Origin: Methanoculleus bourgensis MS2
GTDB lineage: Archaea; Halobacteriota; Methanomicrobia; Methanomicrobiales; Methanoculleaceae
DNA: 64,000 nt
Direction: 5' to 3'
Assembly: GCF_000304355.2 (NCBI RefSeq)
Contig: NC_018227.2
Coordinates: 992,001-1,056,000, forward strand
The position numbers and the translations under genes were made by a program. Shown here piece after piece: positions 18,573 through 27,597 of this stretch (position 1 is the stretch's first letter; every line of letters starts with the position of its first letter). The notes under the pieces are model-generated. The model ran no database searches. It was given only the letters and a program-made list of their open reading frames with translations, and had not been told where the DNA came from.

Positions 18573-19019
18573 ATGAATCTCCGCAAAACCCCATTCCTCG
18601 CCGCCCTCCTTATCCTCCTCGCGGTCGCCGCATGCGGCTGCATGGACCGGGAATCAGTCGTCCCCGACGAGGCGAAGGTGCAGGTGCTTGCCTACGCAGA
18701 TCCGGTCGCCGACAACCTCCTTGCCGGCTTCAACGAAGACAACTACACGAAGTACTCCCGCGACTTCAGCCCGGAGATGAAACAGGCCCTGGATGAGGCC
18801 GCGTTTGAGCAGAACCGCGAATTCGTCACATCCCGGATCGGGCTCTACGAATCCAGACGAGACCCTGTCGTCACAGAGACCGGCGACTACATCGCCGTAG
18901 TCTACAAGGCGACGTTTGAGCGGGAGGACGGGGTGGATATCCGGTTCGTCTTCAAAAAAGGCGACGAATCCCACCAGCTCCAGGGGCTCTGGTTCAACTC
19001 CCCGAAGCTCCGCAGTTGA
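18573..19019 (+). CDS. Secreted lipoprotein, DUF3887-like
   Basis: 148 residues from MNLRKTPFLAALLILL. An N-terminal hydrophobic segment ends in a lipobox-like AACGCMD, so it is probably a membrane-anchored lipoprotein. The mature part (DEAKVQVLAYADPVADNLLAGF, SPEMKQALDEAAF, VFKKGDESHQLQGLWFNS) has the cystatin-like pattern of DUF3887 domains. The upstream in-frame ATG at 18519 would add a non-hydrophobic leader and is rejected. A T-tract at 19054-19060 probably ends transcription. Function unknown. Confidence 0.7.
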   Translation: MNLRKTPFLAALLILLAVAACGCMDRESVVPDEAKVQVLAYADPVADNLLAGFNEDNYTKYSRDFSPEMKQALDEAAFEQNREFVTSRIGLYESRRDPVVTETGDYIAVVYKATFEREDGVDIRFVFKKGDESHQLQGLWFNSPKLRS

Positions 19020-19250
19020 GGCGCCCCCGGCGGGACCTCTCGGGTTGAACCTCTTTTTTTCCGGGTCCGTCCCGCTGCCGCCGCCCTCCCCGCCTCCAGA
19101 CATTGCCCTCGTTCCTTCAGCGTCGGGAACTGCCCGGTGCCGGCGCAACGATTAAGTATGCGCCCTGACGACGACGGGCCCACGGCGACTCCCCTGGAGT
19201 ATCGGATGGGTATGGTTCGCATCCATCCTCGACAGGGTGATGGAGGTCGT

Positions 19251-20320
19251 ATGGCAACGACGCCCCACGACGGAACGCAGGCAAGCAGACTCTCGCGAAG
19301 ACTGACAACCGGAGACGCCACCGTTATCGGGCTTGGCTCCATGATCGGCGCCGGCATCTTCACGGCTCTCGCACCGACGGCCGCCGCCGCTCAGGCGGGG
19401 CTGGTCATCGGGCTTGCGATTGCGGCGAGTGTTGCATACTGCAACGCCACCTCATCTGCACAGCTCGCCCGCCTCTACCCGGCATCAGGCGGCACCTACT
19501 GCCGAGTCAACGACAAATTGTCGCAATAGTGCATCGTGTCACGTTATTTTGATGCGTGAGATGCAACGCCGATGACCTCACGCGGAAGCACGCGAAGTTC
19601 GGTATAATCCCCTGCAACGCCTCATCAAGTCTTCGCGCGAGAGCGCGAGCGGCTCGATCCCCCTGTGCTGAAAATTCACGCAGAAGTGCGCGAAGACGCG
19701 AAGATTGGTCTTGGGTACCTGCAACGCCCCTTCGCGGCCTTCGCGACTTCGCGTGAGGCAGTGCGGTAACAGAGAGCACCAACGTCTCATGCGGGAGGTC
19801 GCCCCTGCCCGACGTTTGATTGTTGACCCGGCACCTACGTCTATGCGAGGGAGCGGTTGAGCGGGTTCTGGGCCTGGGTGGCGGGCTGGGGCTTCGTGGT
19901 CGGGAAACTCGCCAGCTGTTCTGCGGTTGCGCTCACCTTCGGCTACTACCTCTCCCCTGACTGCGCACGCTACCTTGCCGCGGGGGCGGTGATCGCGTTT
20001 GTGGCGCTGAATTATTTCGGGATCGAGAAGACCGCCGGCGCAACGAAGATCATTGTTGCGGTGGTCCTGCTCGCGGATCTCCGTGCGGCAATAGGGTTCA
20101 GTTCCTTTACGGTGCTGCTGTGTACTACGCGGTCACAAACATCTCTGCATACACCCTGACGGGGCAGGAGAGGCTGTATGGCAGGAACCTCGCGGTGCCT
20201 GGTCTTCTGGGCTGTCTTGCGCTCGCGTTCACGCTGCCGGCCGCATCAGTCGGCATCGGGAGTGCGGTCATGCTGGCGGGCATACCGGTTTACCTCCTGC
20301 AGAGGCGGCGCTTCCCGTGA
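19251..20320 (+). pseudogene. APC-family amino acid permease, broken
   Basis: The start at 19251 follows GGAGG. The N-terminus (RRLTTGDATVIGLGSMIGAGIFTAL) is a textbook APC transporter first helix. The gene is interrupted at codon 83 by a 334-bp element. Beyond it the protein resumes exactly (VYARERLSGFWAWVAGWGFVVGK), so the original read ...ASGGTYVYARERLSG.... After VAVVLLAD the frame is lost and much of the middle is missing. The last part (YYAVTNISAYTLTGQERLYG to PVYLLQRRRFP) continues in another frame. At about 240 recognisable residues against the usual 430 or more, it cannot be functional. Confidence 0.85.
19500..19833. mobile_element. 334-bp non-autonomous element in the permease gene
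   Basis: The ends are near-matching inverted repeats: TGCCGAGTCAACGAC on the left, TGCCGGGTCAACAAT on the right read in reverse. It is flanked by a 5-bp direct repeat, CCTAC (19495-19499 and 19834-19838). Deleting the element plus one repeat restores the permease frame. It encodes no transposase. Its core has GCGAAG-rich repeats and phrases (GTTCGGTATAAT, CCTGCAACGCCCCTTCGCGG) shared with the CTAG-bounded element at 42478-42711, so the two families share internal sequence. Confidence 0.8.
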
Positions 20321-20485
20321 GGCCGGATCCCCTGTGAGGCGGTGTGGTTCGTGCAGGAATCGGCCGGAAGAGTACGGTCATCTCGCCGGCGACTGCGAGC
20401 CCAATCCGTCACGCCCGTCAGTGATAAGGCTTCCTGGGTATCCGGAACGATTCTTTTTTGGCACTGGAGAACAGACTCCTTGAAA

Positions 20486-21649
20486 ATGAGTTCTACGGCT
20501 GACCGCCCGCCGATCATCTACGTAAACAACGCCGCCACGACCTGGCCGAAGCCCCCGGAAGTGCTGGAAGCTGTCAGGCAATCCCTTGCCCTCCCGGTCT
20601 TCGGGTCGGGGAGGACCACCGGCAGCCAGGGAGAGGATTACGTCACGCTGGCCCGGGAGGCAGTCGCGAGCCTCCTTGCCGCAGACCCGCCGGAGCACGT
20701 GGTCTTCACCCAGAACGCGACCGACTCCTTAAACCTCCTCATCCGGGGATTCCTCGCCGAGAAAGAGGCAGGCTGCCACGTCCTCACGACCGAACTCGAC
20801 CACAACTCGGTCTTAAGACCGCTTCATGAGCTCGAACGGCAAGGCCGCATCAGGCTGACGGTCCTCCCCTTCGAAGACGGCTCGGTTCATCCTGATACGG
20901 TTGAAGCAGCCATCACACCCGATACCAGGCTTATGGTCACGACCCATGGGAGTAACGTGCTCGGCTTGGTGCAGGACGTCTCCCGCATCGGGGAGGTCCT
21001 GCACGATCACGGGGTCTCCTTCATCGTCGACGGCGCCCAGACCGCCGGCCACATACCAATCAACCTCCGGGATCTCCCGGTCGACGCCTACGCCTTCACC
21101 GGCCACAAGGGCCTTTTCGGCATCGCGGGCACCGGCGGGTTCTACCTGCGGGACCCGGAATCGGTCGCTCCCGTCCGCTATGGGGGGACCGGGACAGACT
21201 CTTTCTCGCTCTTCCAGCCCCGCGAGATGCCGGAGCGGTTCGAGTCAGGGACCCATAACTACCCCGGCCTTGCGGCCCTCGCAGCCGGCGTGAACTATAT
21301 AGCATCTATCGGTGTTGCGGCCATCGCAGAGAAAGCAGAGCGCCAGACCGGGTTCATCATCGGAGAGTTAACGAAGGAGCCAAACATCACCGTCTACAAC
21401 GAACACCCCTCTCTTCCCATCATCTCGTTCAACATCTGGGGCATCGAGAACGATGACGTGGGGTTCATCCTCGCCCGCGCCTACGGGGTCGTTGCCCGCA
21501 CCGGGCTCCACTGTGCGCCTCTTCTGCACAGGGCGATCGACGGGGGAGTAGGCTCCGTGCGGCTCAGCCTCTCCTGGTTCACGACTGATGAAGAGTGCCG
21601 GATCACGGCCAGAGCAATCAGGGAGATTGCAAGGAATGCGGATTCTTAG
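20486..21649 (+). CDS. Class V aminotransferase, cysteine desulfurase-like
   Basis: 387 residues from MSSTADRPPIIYVNNAATTWPKPP. It is a PLP enzyme of the NifS/SufS fold: substrate-side YVNNAATT, TELDHNSVLRPL, the PLP-binding VDGAQTAGH and the lysine in AFTGHKGLFGIAGTGGFYL. An RTGLHCAPLLHRAI segment carries the catalytic-type Cys. The C-terminal SVRLSLSWF is also typical. It likely releases sulfur from cysteine for Fe-S or thio-cofactor synthesis. The upstream in-frame ATG at 20342 lies in permease debris and is rejected. The next gene overlaps its 3' end. Confidence 0.85.
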   Translation: MSSTADRPPIIYVNNAATTWPKPPEVLEAVRQSLALPVFGSGRTTGSQGEDYVTLAREAVASLLAADPPEHVVFTQNATDSLNLLIRGFLAEKEAGCHVLTTELDHNSVLRPLHELERQGRIRLTVLPFEDGSVHPDTVEAAITPDTRLMVTTHGSNVLGLVQDVSRIGEVLHDHGVSFIVDGAQTAGHIPINLRDLPVDAYAFTGHKGLFGIAGTGGFYLRDPESVAPVRYGGTGTDSFSLFQPREMPERFESGTHNYPGLAALAAGVNYIASIGVAAIAEKAERQTGFIIGELTKEPNITVYNEHPSLPIISFNIWGIENDDVGFILARAYGVVARTGLHCAPLLHRAIDGGVGSVRLSLSWFTTDEECRITARAIREIARNADS

Positions 21650-22004
21650 GTCGGTTCGTCATAAAGTCTGTGCAGACGGCTCCTTCATGAAGGAGTTCCT
21701 CCTCGACGCTCCGGTGCCGGAGGGGTTCTTTGCCTACCTTGAGAACTTCGGGAAGGTTGAAGCGCTCCCCAACCTCGGTGAGGGGTTCTACAAGTTCGAG
21801 AAGACCGACTGGTTCTCCATCAAGGGGTTTGCCGGGGACACCACCGTTGAGGTCAGGTTCAAGAAAGAGGTGATGGACCTGACGGTGGATTTCGTCTACT
21901 TCCTCTTCTCAGCCTACCGGGAGGGACCGATGGACCTCTCCCTGCTGAAACGGCGGGAGGAGGCGATCGAGAGACGGGTGCAAGAGCATCTCTATGGGTC
22001 GTGA
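21636..22004 (+). CDS. Conserved hypothetical protein (122 aa), overlaps the aminotransferase
   Basis: The start at 21636 (MRILRSVRHKVCADGSFMKEF) lies 14 bp inside the aminotransferase gene, implying coupling. The protein is small and soluble with alternating strands and a C-terminal helix (DLSLLKRREEAIERRVQEHLYGS). KVEALPNLGEGFYKFEKTDWFSIKGFAGD looks like a conserved core. No family recognised. Its place between the aminotransferase and a methyltransferase suggests a shared pathway. Confidence 0.65.
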   Translation: MRILRSVRHKVCADGSFMKEFLLDAPVPEGFFAYLENFGKVEALPNLGEGFYKFEKTDWFSIKGFAGDTTVEVRFKKEVMDLTVDFVYFLFSAYREGPMDLSLLKRREEAIERRVQEHLYGS

Positions 22005-22584
22005 CAGCACGTTGCCTGAGGATGTATTTGAGCGGTTCGCAGAGGAGTACGACCACTGGTTTGAGGAGCACCGCGCCGAGTACCACGCGGAACTCGCCCG
22101 GGTCCGGCGCCTCCTCCCCCGCCCCGACTCCCGTGCCATCGAGGTGGGGGTTGGGTCCGGGCGGTTTGCCGCCCCGCTCGGGATTACGCTCGGGCTCGAG
22201 CCCTCGCTTGCCCTCGCCCGGATGGCACGCGGGCGGGGGATCGAGGTGATCCGCGGGAGAGGAGAATCAATCCCGATCAGGGACGAGGCGTGCTCGTCGG
22301 TGCTCCTGGTGACGGTCATCTGTTTCCTGGACGACCCGGTCCCGGTATTTCGGGAACTTCACCGGATCCTCGCTCCGCGGGGGACTCTTCTGATCGGGTT
22401 TCTTGAGCGCGAAGGAGCAGTTGCCCGGAAGTACCGGCATGATAGAGGAAAACACCGGTTCCTCTCCCGCGCCCGGTTTTACTCATCGGATGAGGTGCAG
22501 GACCTCCTCGGGCGCACCGGGTTTTGCGTAACTGAGGTCGAGTCAAAGGCCGGGTTCACGGTCATCGCTGCAGAGAAGACTTGA
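21994..22584 (+). CDS. Class I SAM-dependent methyltransferase
   Basis: 196 residues with a UbiE/type-11 fold. The SAM-binding motif is AIEVGVGSGRFAAPL, and LGLEPSLALARMA supplies the ribose-binding acidic residue. Also present are RGRGESIPIRDEACSSVLLV and FRELHRILAPRGTLLIGF. It overlaps the upstream 122-aa gene by 11 bp. The substrate is not evident. Confidence 0.8.
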   Translation: MGRDSTLPEDVFERFAEEYDHWFEEHRAEYHAELARVRRLLPRPDSRAIEVGVGSGRFAAPLGITLGLEPSLALARMARGRGIEVIRGRGESIPIRDEACSSVLLVTVICFLDDPVPVFRELHRILAPRGTLLIGFLEREGAVARKYRHDRGKHRFLSRARFYSSDEVQDLLGRTGFCVTEVESKAGFTVIAAEKT

Positions 22585-22692
22585 ATGGACAACCTGCCGG
22601 AACAGCACCCCGGAGCCCTCGAGAGCGCCCGGTCAAACGACCCGGGCGAACGAAGGCGCATCTCTGCAGGAAAACGAGGAGGAGGGCGGGCG

Positions 22693-23535
22693 TCAGTACA
22701 CGCCCTCGCCCGTTACGAGAACGCCCCTCACCGGGTAGGTGCCGTTGCACGCACCCCGGAACTCGTGACGCACACTCTCGGAGTACGAATTCGACTGCCA
22801 GCCAAGAACCCACCACTGGTTCGTCCCCAGGAACCCGCATGAGACGGCAAGGACGTTCTCGTCGTCGGCATCGAACGAGAGGATAAACGGCACCTCCACG
22901 ATGTACCCGGAAGTCCCCGGGCTCACGTAGAGGCCTTCAACGCGTCCGCCGGACTCGTTGATGGTACCGGCAATCTGGTAGGGCATGAAGAGAGGTTCGG
23001 TTCCTATCGGCGTTCTGGTGTCTATCTCGTGCTCAGGACCGGTACCAGGCACGTGAAGCTCCATCTCAACGAGCACCGGTGTCTCCTCTGAAGACCTGTT
23101 CGAGTAGATTTGAGTGGGTTTTGGGAGCTCCGACTCGTTCTGCCCCGGCGCAATCGGAATCGGTGTAATACGGTTTCTATAGACGGGATCGATCCGGTCG
23201 GCCGAGATCTTCAGCATGGGGACTCCATCGACGTGTTCGATCGTTACTGATATCTTGTCCCGGTCAAAATGGCTGAAACTCGCACGGGAGAGGTCGAGGG
23301 GCGTCACGTTCGTTCCGGTCTCCGGGTCGTACCGGGAAGGGATGGGGATCAGGAGGACCGCATCGTCAAGAGGTCCCGACGTTGAGACCTGAAGGTCGTA
23401 ACTCCACGACGACCTGAAACTCTCTGATGCGGATTGGCCAAGGATTGCTGCAAGCAGCGCTATACATACGAAGAGGATGACCGCGAGGATGCCTGCCGCG
23501 ATGAGCACTTTCCTGAGAACATTCACCTTATTCAC
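22693..23535 (-). CDS. Membrane-anchored extracellular hypothetical protein
   Basis: 280 residues with one N-terminal transmembrane segment (KVLIAAGILAVILFVCIALLAAILG) and a long beta-rich outer domain. The outer part has several N-x-S/T sites (NVT, NES, NRSS, NGT) and paired strands such as WSYDLQVSTSGPLDDAVLLIPIP. There are few cysteines. It resembles methanogen-specific surface proteins of unknown role. It lies convergent to the methyltransferase gene and 100 bp from a peptidase gene. Confidence 0.65.
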   Translation of the reverse strand: MNKVNVLRKVLIAAGILAVILFVCIALLAAILGQSASESFRSSWSYDLQVSTSGPLDDAVLLIPIPSRYDPETGTNVTPLDLSRASFSHFDRDKISVTIEHVDGVPMLKISADRIDPVYRNRITPIPIAPGQNESELPKPTQIYSNRSSEETPVLVEMELHVPGTGPEHEIDTRTPIGTEPLFMPYQIAGTINESGGRVEGLYVSPGTSGYIVEVPFILSFDADDENVLAVSCGFLGTNQWWVLGWQSNSYSESVRHEFRGACNGTYPVRGVLVTGEGVY

Positions 23536-23635
23536 TCCCGTTGATCACCATATCTGGGAGTTGACCATAGTATACCCACTGGTTTTCCGGGCTGCCCTCG
23601 TTTCATGGTACCGGGGCCCCGCGACCGAATCCCCC

Positions 23636-24835
23636 TCAGTACACCGGGACCAGCCCGGCGTTCGTCCCCGTGATGCACCGGCCGCCCCCGCGGGTGACCA
23701 CGAAGGTGTTCTCGATCCCGACCATCCCGACACCCCGGATCCCCTTCTTGGGTTCGAGGGCGAGCACCATCCCCTCCTCGAGCGGCTCCTCAAAGCCCCG
23801 TGCGATCACCGGCGCCTCGTCCACGGTGAGGCCGATGCCGTGGCCCAGGAACGGCACCCTTCGATCACCAAACCCCATGAAGTTCTTGAGGAATGCGGGC
23901 TCCAGGCCGCCGATCACCGTCTCGTAGACCTCCGACGGCCGGGTCCCCGCCCGCAGCAGCGCGGCCGCCTCGTCCTGGATCTCGACGCACAGGCGATGGG
24001 CATCTATCGCCTCCTCAGGGAGCGATCGCCTGAAGATATACGTCATCGTCTTGTCGGTGTGGTAGCCCTGCACCCCGCACGCGCAGTCGAGGAAGACCAG
24101 GTCACCGGCTTTGAGCGTCCGGTCGGGGCTGCCGAGAACCGGTGCGCCGGGAGCCGCTCCAAGGCATCCCCCCGGACCGTCGAAGTTGGTCGGGTAGAGG
24201 GAGTTCTCCCCGAAGCCGAGTTGTCCGAGCACCATCTCCGTCCCGAACCTCCCAAACCGGGCAATCCCGTGATACCCTTCCCTGACCATGAGGCAGAAGA
24301 TCTCGGCCCCCAGTTCAGCCTCGCTCATCCCCCCCCGGAGCATCCCGGGGACGCAGTCTTCCAGCACGTGCCGGTGGATCCTGCCGGCCTGCTCCATGAT
24401 CGCGAGTTCGTAAGCGCTCTTCTTCGCCCGGACCTTCGCCGCCTGGGTATCGAGCGCCGCCGTCTCCCTGAAGGAGAAGTACTTCCGGAAGCGTTCGAGC
24501 TGCGCGAGGGGCACCGTCTCCGCATCAACGTGGACCGTCCCGGGGCATGCGCCCATCCCGGCGGCTGCGTCGCGGAAACTCTTCATCGGCCGGATATCGG
24601 GGAAGAACGACTCGTCAAGCGCCCGCTCAAGGCTCCGGCGCACCCAGAGCACGGCCTCATCGTCGCGGGGGATCAGGAGGACCCCGTCCTGCATCGTCCC
24701 GGTGAGGTAAAACTGGTTTACTCTGCCGAAGATTGCGGCAGACTCCCATGACGGGTTTTCCGTGTCCATGCGGAGCCGGAAGCGCTCCATGCGGTCCCGG
24801 AGTTCGGAGGCAGGGGTCCTTCGCTCCATACGCAT
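23636..24835 (-). CDS. M24 family Xaa-Pro aminopeptidase
   Basis: 399 residues with an N-terminal creatinase-like domain and a C-terminal pita-bread metallopeptidase domain. Metal ligands are visible in order: D in LVFLDCACGVQGYHTDKTM (two Asp), H in FLGHGIGLTVDEAPV, E in MVLALEPKKG and E in VGIENTFVV. It probably removes N-terminal residues ahead of proline, or hydrolyses Xaa-Pro dipeptides, in the cytoplasm. It is divergent from a methyltransferase gene less than 100 bp away. Confidence 0.88.
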   Translation of the reverse strand: MRMERRTPASELRDRMERFRLRMDTENPSWESAAIFGRVNQFYLTGTMQDGVLLIPRDDEAVLWVRRSLERALDESFFPDIRPMKSFRDAAAGMGACPGTVHVDAETVPLAQLERFRKYFSFRETAALDTQAAKVRAKKSAYELAIMEQAGRIHRHVLEDCVPGMLRGGMSEAELGAEIFCLMVREGYHGIARFGRFGTEMVLGQLGFGENSLYPTNFDGPGGCLGAAPGAPVLGSPDRTLKAGDLVFLDCACGVQGYHTDKTMTYIFRRSLPEEAIDAHRLCVEIQDEAAALLRAGTRPSEVYETVIGGLEPAFLKNFMGFGDRRVPFLGHGIGLTVDEAPVIARGFEEPLEEGMVLALEPKKGIRGVGMVGIENTFVVTRGGGRCITGTNAGLVPVY

Positions 24836-24921
24836 GAATGGGCGGCGCTGGTATTTATCATGCCGGAACGGCAGCCGTGCCGCCGTGCGGGTTTATGCGG
24901 CCATACGACATACTACCGGTA

Positions 24922-25659
24922 ATGGACAACTCCTTCATCTTCACCATCTTTGAGGGCCTGCCCCGCCAGGGACCGGGGAGCAACGAGTGCACGAGAAAGG
25001 CGTTCTCGATGCTTACCGATCTCCCGGCCCAACCGGAGATCCTGGATATCGGGTGCGGGACCGGGATGCAGACGACTGAACTGGCCCGGATCTGCCCCGG
25101 CTGTCGCATAACCGCCGTCGACGTCCACCAGCCGTACCTGGACGACCTCGCCCGGAGAGCGGCAGCGGCCGGGGTGGGGGAGCGGATCACCACGGTCCGG
25201 GCCTCGATGGACGACCTGCCTTTTCGCAACGCTTCGTTCGACGTCCTCTGGGCGGAGGGTTCGATCTTTGTCGTAGGGTTCGCGGAGGGGCTCGCTTCGT
25301 GGCGGCGGCTTCTCCAGTCGGGCGGCTACCTCTGCCTCACCGAGGCCGTCTGGTTCACCAAGAACCCTTCCCCCGGGGTGGCAGCGTTCTGGAACGAATG
25401 CTACCCCGGGATAACGACGGTCCCGGAAAACTGCGCGATCGCTGAGGACGCCGGCTACGAGGTCGTTGCGACCTTCCCACTCCCCGAGTCGGCGTGGTGG
25501 GATGACTACTATACGCCGCTCATCAAACGGCTGGCAGACCTACGGGGCGACCCCGATGCAGAGGCCCTTATCGATTTTTCAGAGCGGGAGATCGCCGTCT
25601 ACCGGGAGCACGCCGGCGAGTACGGCTATGAGTTCTTCGTCCTCAGGAAGAACCGCTGA
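24922..25659 (+). CDS. Class I SAM-dependent methyltransferase (UbiE-like)
   Basis: The chosen start (MDNSFIFTIFEGLPRQGPGSNECTRKAF) gives 245 residues. Two upstream in-frame ATGs (24895 and 24838) are possible, but the added residues look non-coding. Motif I is ILDIGCGTGMQTTELA, then TAVDVHQPYLDDLARRA and VLWAEGSIFVVGF. Substrate unknown. Confidence 0.8.
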   Translation: MDNSFIFTIFEGLPRQGPGSNECTRKAFSMLTDLPAQPEILDIGCGTGMQTTELARICPGCRITAVDVHQPYLDDLARRAAAAGVGERITTVRASMDDLPFRNASFDVLWAEGSIFVVGFAEGLASWRRLLQSGGYLCLTEAVWFTKNPSPGVAAFWNECYPGITTVPENCAIAEDAGYEVVATFPLPESAWWDDYYTPLIKRLADLRGDPDAEALIDFSEREIAVYREHAGEYGYEFFVLRKNR

Positions 25660-25671
25660 GGTGCCCGGCGC

Positions 25672-26829
25672 TCACTTCGTTGCCATCGTCTGGAGGATCC
25701 ACATGATCCCCGGCTTTGCCTTCCTCCGGAGCGGCGAGCCGAAGTCTTCCGTCTCCATCACCGGGGACCCGTAGAGTTCTTCATTCACCCGGTCGTTGAT
25801 CTCGTCGAAGATCCGCTTGTAGGCGACGCAGTGGGGGTCGACGCCTTGGATCTCGCCGCCTGTCGGTGCTATCGCGTTGTAGGGGCACCCGCCCCGGCAG
25901 TACTTGATGTGGGGGCATCCCCCGCATTCGCGGTCGACGTAGTCCTTGAACGCCTGCATCAACTTCCCGGCGTCCGACCGGGCGAGGTCTTCGGGTGTGG
26001 GGCGGTCGTAGACGTTGCCCATCACGTACTCCGGCATCCCGACGAAGCGGTAGCAGGGGTATATGCTCCCGTCCGGCCCGACGGCCAGGGTGGTTCCCAT
26101 GCAGTCCACAAATGTGCAGACGGTGCCGTGCCGGGTGAAGACGCACTTGCAGAGGTCGTTGATGTTCATGATCTCGATCCTCCCCAGGTTCTCCAGGTAC
26201 TTGTCGAGGAGATACACCAGCAGTTCCCCGTACGCCTCCGGCTCGAGCGCCCACTCTTTCGGGTTCTCGTTCCGGAGAGACGGCAGCGCCGGGTGGAGTT
26301 TGAGCGGGAACCCATTCTGCAGGAAGAAGTTGACGATCTCTTCTTTATGCTCGACCGACCGGGAGGTGAACGTGCAGATAAACCTGACCTCGAGCCCATT
26401 TGCCCGCGCGATCTCGTAGCCCCGCATAGTCTTTTTAAAGTAGCCCTTTCCTCTCTGCAGGTCGTTGATCTCCTCCGGACCGTCGATGCTGGAACCGACG
26501 GGGATATTGTATTGGGCAAGTATCTGAGCCAGTTCCGGAGTGAGCCTCCAGAGGTTGCTCTGCAGGGCGAACGTCGGTGCGAGATGGGCGAGACCCTCGG
26601 AGAGGATCGGCAGGGCCTGTCGATAGAAATCCGCACCTGCAAGGAGTGGCTCTCCCCCGTGGAAGGTGATGGTGACCTGGTCGGACCGGTAGTCTTTGAG
26701 CCATTCGGTTATCTCCCGGACCGTCTCGATGCTCATTATCGGGGACCCTTCATCGGAACTCCAGCAGTAATGGCATTTGGAGGGGCACCCGAGCGTGGGT
26801 ATGATCATGACGTGAAAAGGGCTCTTCAT
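25672..26829 (-). CDS. Radical SAM/SPASM enzyme, putative peptide-modifying
   Basis: 385 residues from MKSPFHVMIIPTLGC. The radical SAM cluster is CPSKCHYC (C-x3-C-x2-C), followed by TFHGGEPLLAG. The C-terminal SPASM region has CVFTRHGTVCTFVDC, DGSIYPCYRF, CGGCPHIKYCRGGCPYN and a final HC, enough for two auxiliary 4Fe-4S clusters. It resembles the methanogen rSAM family thought to modify peptides (family knowledge). The frame stays open further upstream; an ATG near 26945 with a strong GAGGAG site would add about 39 residues. No precursor peptide gene is seen beside it. Confidence 0.83.
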   Translation of the reverse strand: MKSPFHVMIIPTLGCPSKCHYCWSSDEGSPIMSIETVREITEWLKDYRSDQVTITFHGGEPLLAGADFYRQALPILSEGLAHLAPTFALQSNLWRLTPELAQILAQYNIPVGSSIDGPEEINDLQRGKGYFKKTMRGYEIARANGLEVRFICTFTSRSVEHKEEIVNFFLQNGFPLKLHPALPSLRNENPKEWALEPEAYGELLVYLLDKYLENLGRIEIMNINDLCKCVFTRHGTVCTFVDCMGTTLAVGPDGSIYPCYRFVGMPEYVMGNVYDRPTPEDLARSDAGKLMQAFKDYVDRECGGCPHIKYCRGGCPYNAIAPTGGEIQGVDPHCVAYKRIFDEINDRVNEELYGSPVMETEDFGSPLRRKAKPGIMWILQTMATK

Positions 26830-26871
26830 TATACCGTGGTTCTCTCTGATGAGGTTAAAGTCTATGCATAT

Positions 26872-26887
26872 GCCCATCCGGATGGGC
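26872..26887. promoter_or_regulatory. 16-bp palindrome GCCCATCCGGATGGGC between divergent genes
   Basis: A perfect spacer-free palindrome lies in the gap between the radical SAM gene and the flavin-oxidase-like gene. TATA-like sequence (GCATATGCATAG) on the minus strand adjoins it, so it could be an operator for the radical SAM gene. If the longer radical SAM start were used, it would fall inside the coding region. Confidence 0.4.
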
Positions 26888-26988
26888 AAAACCCCTGTCG
26901 GCAACCACGCAGAGTCGTCGCTCGGTATCGGGGTGGTCGGCGCAACCATTTTCTCCTCTCTTGGCGTATGCACGTGTGAGGAAGGAAT

Positions 26989-27417
26989 ATGGACTTTTCC
27001 GATTGCGTGACGTTCGCAAACGAAAACCCGACAACCTACATTGCAACCATGGACGGCGACCAGCCCAGGGTCCGGGCGTTTGCCATGTGGTTTGCCGATG
27101 CAACTGGGTTCTATTACCATACTGGGACCCCGAAGGCCGTCTGGCGGCAACTCGTGAAGAACCCGAAGGTCGAACTCTGTTTCTACGCGCCCGCGGGTAT
27201 GGGAAGGATGATGCGGGTCGCGGGGGAGGCCGAGTTCCTCGATGATGCGGCCCTGAAGAGGCGGCTCGTCAAGGAGCGCCCGTGGCTCCTCCAGATCGGG
27301 ATCTCCGGCGCGGACGACCCCAAACTCGCTGTCTTCCGCGTGGCCCACGGCGAGGCGTACTTCTGGACCATGGAGCATAACATGCGGGAGGGCGAGGCGC
27401 CCCGGGTCAGGTTCTAG
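26989..27417 (+). CDS. Pyridoxamine 5'-phosphate oxidase-like flavin-binding protein
   Basis: 142 residues, starting after GAGGAAGG. The split-barrel pattern is clear: NENPTTYIATMDGDQPRVRAF, FYYHTGTPKAVWRQLVKNPKVELCF and MMRVAGEAEFLDD. Members bind FMN or F420 and reduce or oxidise small molecules; the substrate here is not predictable. The stop codon TAG is part of the CTAG end of a MITE. The terminator that probably served this gene now lies beyond the MITE. Confidence 0.82.
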   Translation: MDFSDCVTFANENPTTYIATMDGDQPRVRAFAMWFADATGFYYHTGTPKAVWRQLVKNPKVELCFYAPAGMGRMMRVAGEAEFLDDAALKRRLVKERPWLLQIGISGADDPKLAVFRVAHGEAYFWTMEHNMREGEAPRVRF

Positions 27418-27592
27418 TGGAGCATTTCATCTAATATTGTCCATGCAATACCATCTCACGCGAAGGGCGCGAAGCCGCGAAGTTCGGTTGCTGGGCGGCA
27501 GAGTCCCCTTCGCGTTCTTCGCGTCTTCGCGTGAGGTGGCGATCGCTCGCCCCGCATCAGGACCCGCAACATAAGGTGAAACGGTCCACTAG
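27414..27592. mobile_element. CTAG-bounded MITE, copy A (179 bp)
   Basis: The ends are CTAGTGGAGCATTTCATCT and, inverted, CTAGTGGACCGTTTCACCT. The core has GCGAAG-type direct and inverted repeats. It is the reverse complement of the copy at 42136-42314 with a single base difference. It encodes no protein. CTAG at both edges may be a target duplication or part of the element; because CTAG is self-complementary the two cannot be told apart. Confidence 0.88.
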
Positions 27593-27597
27593 GTGTG

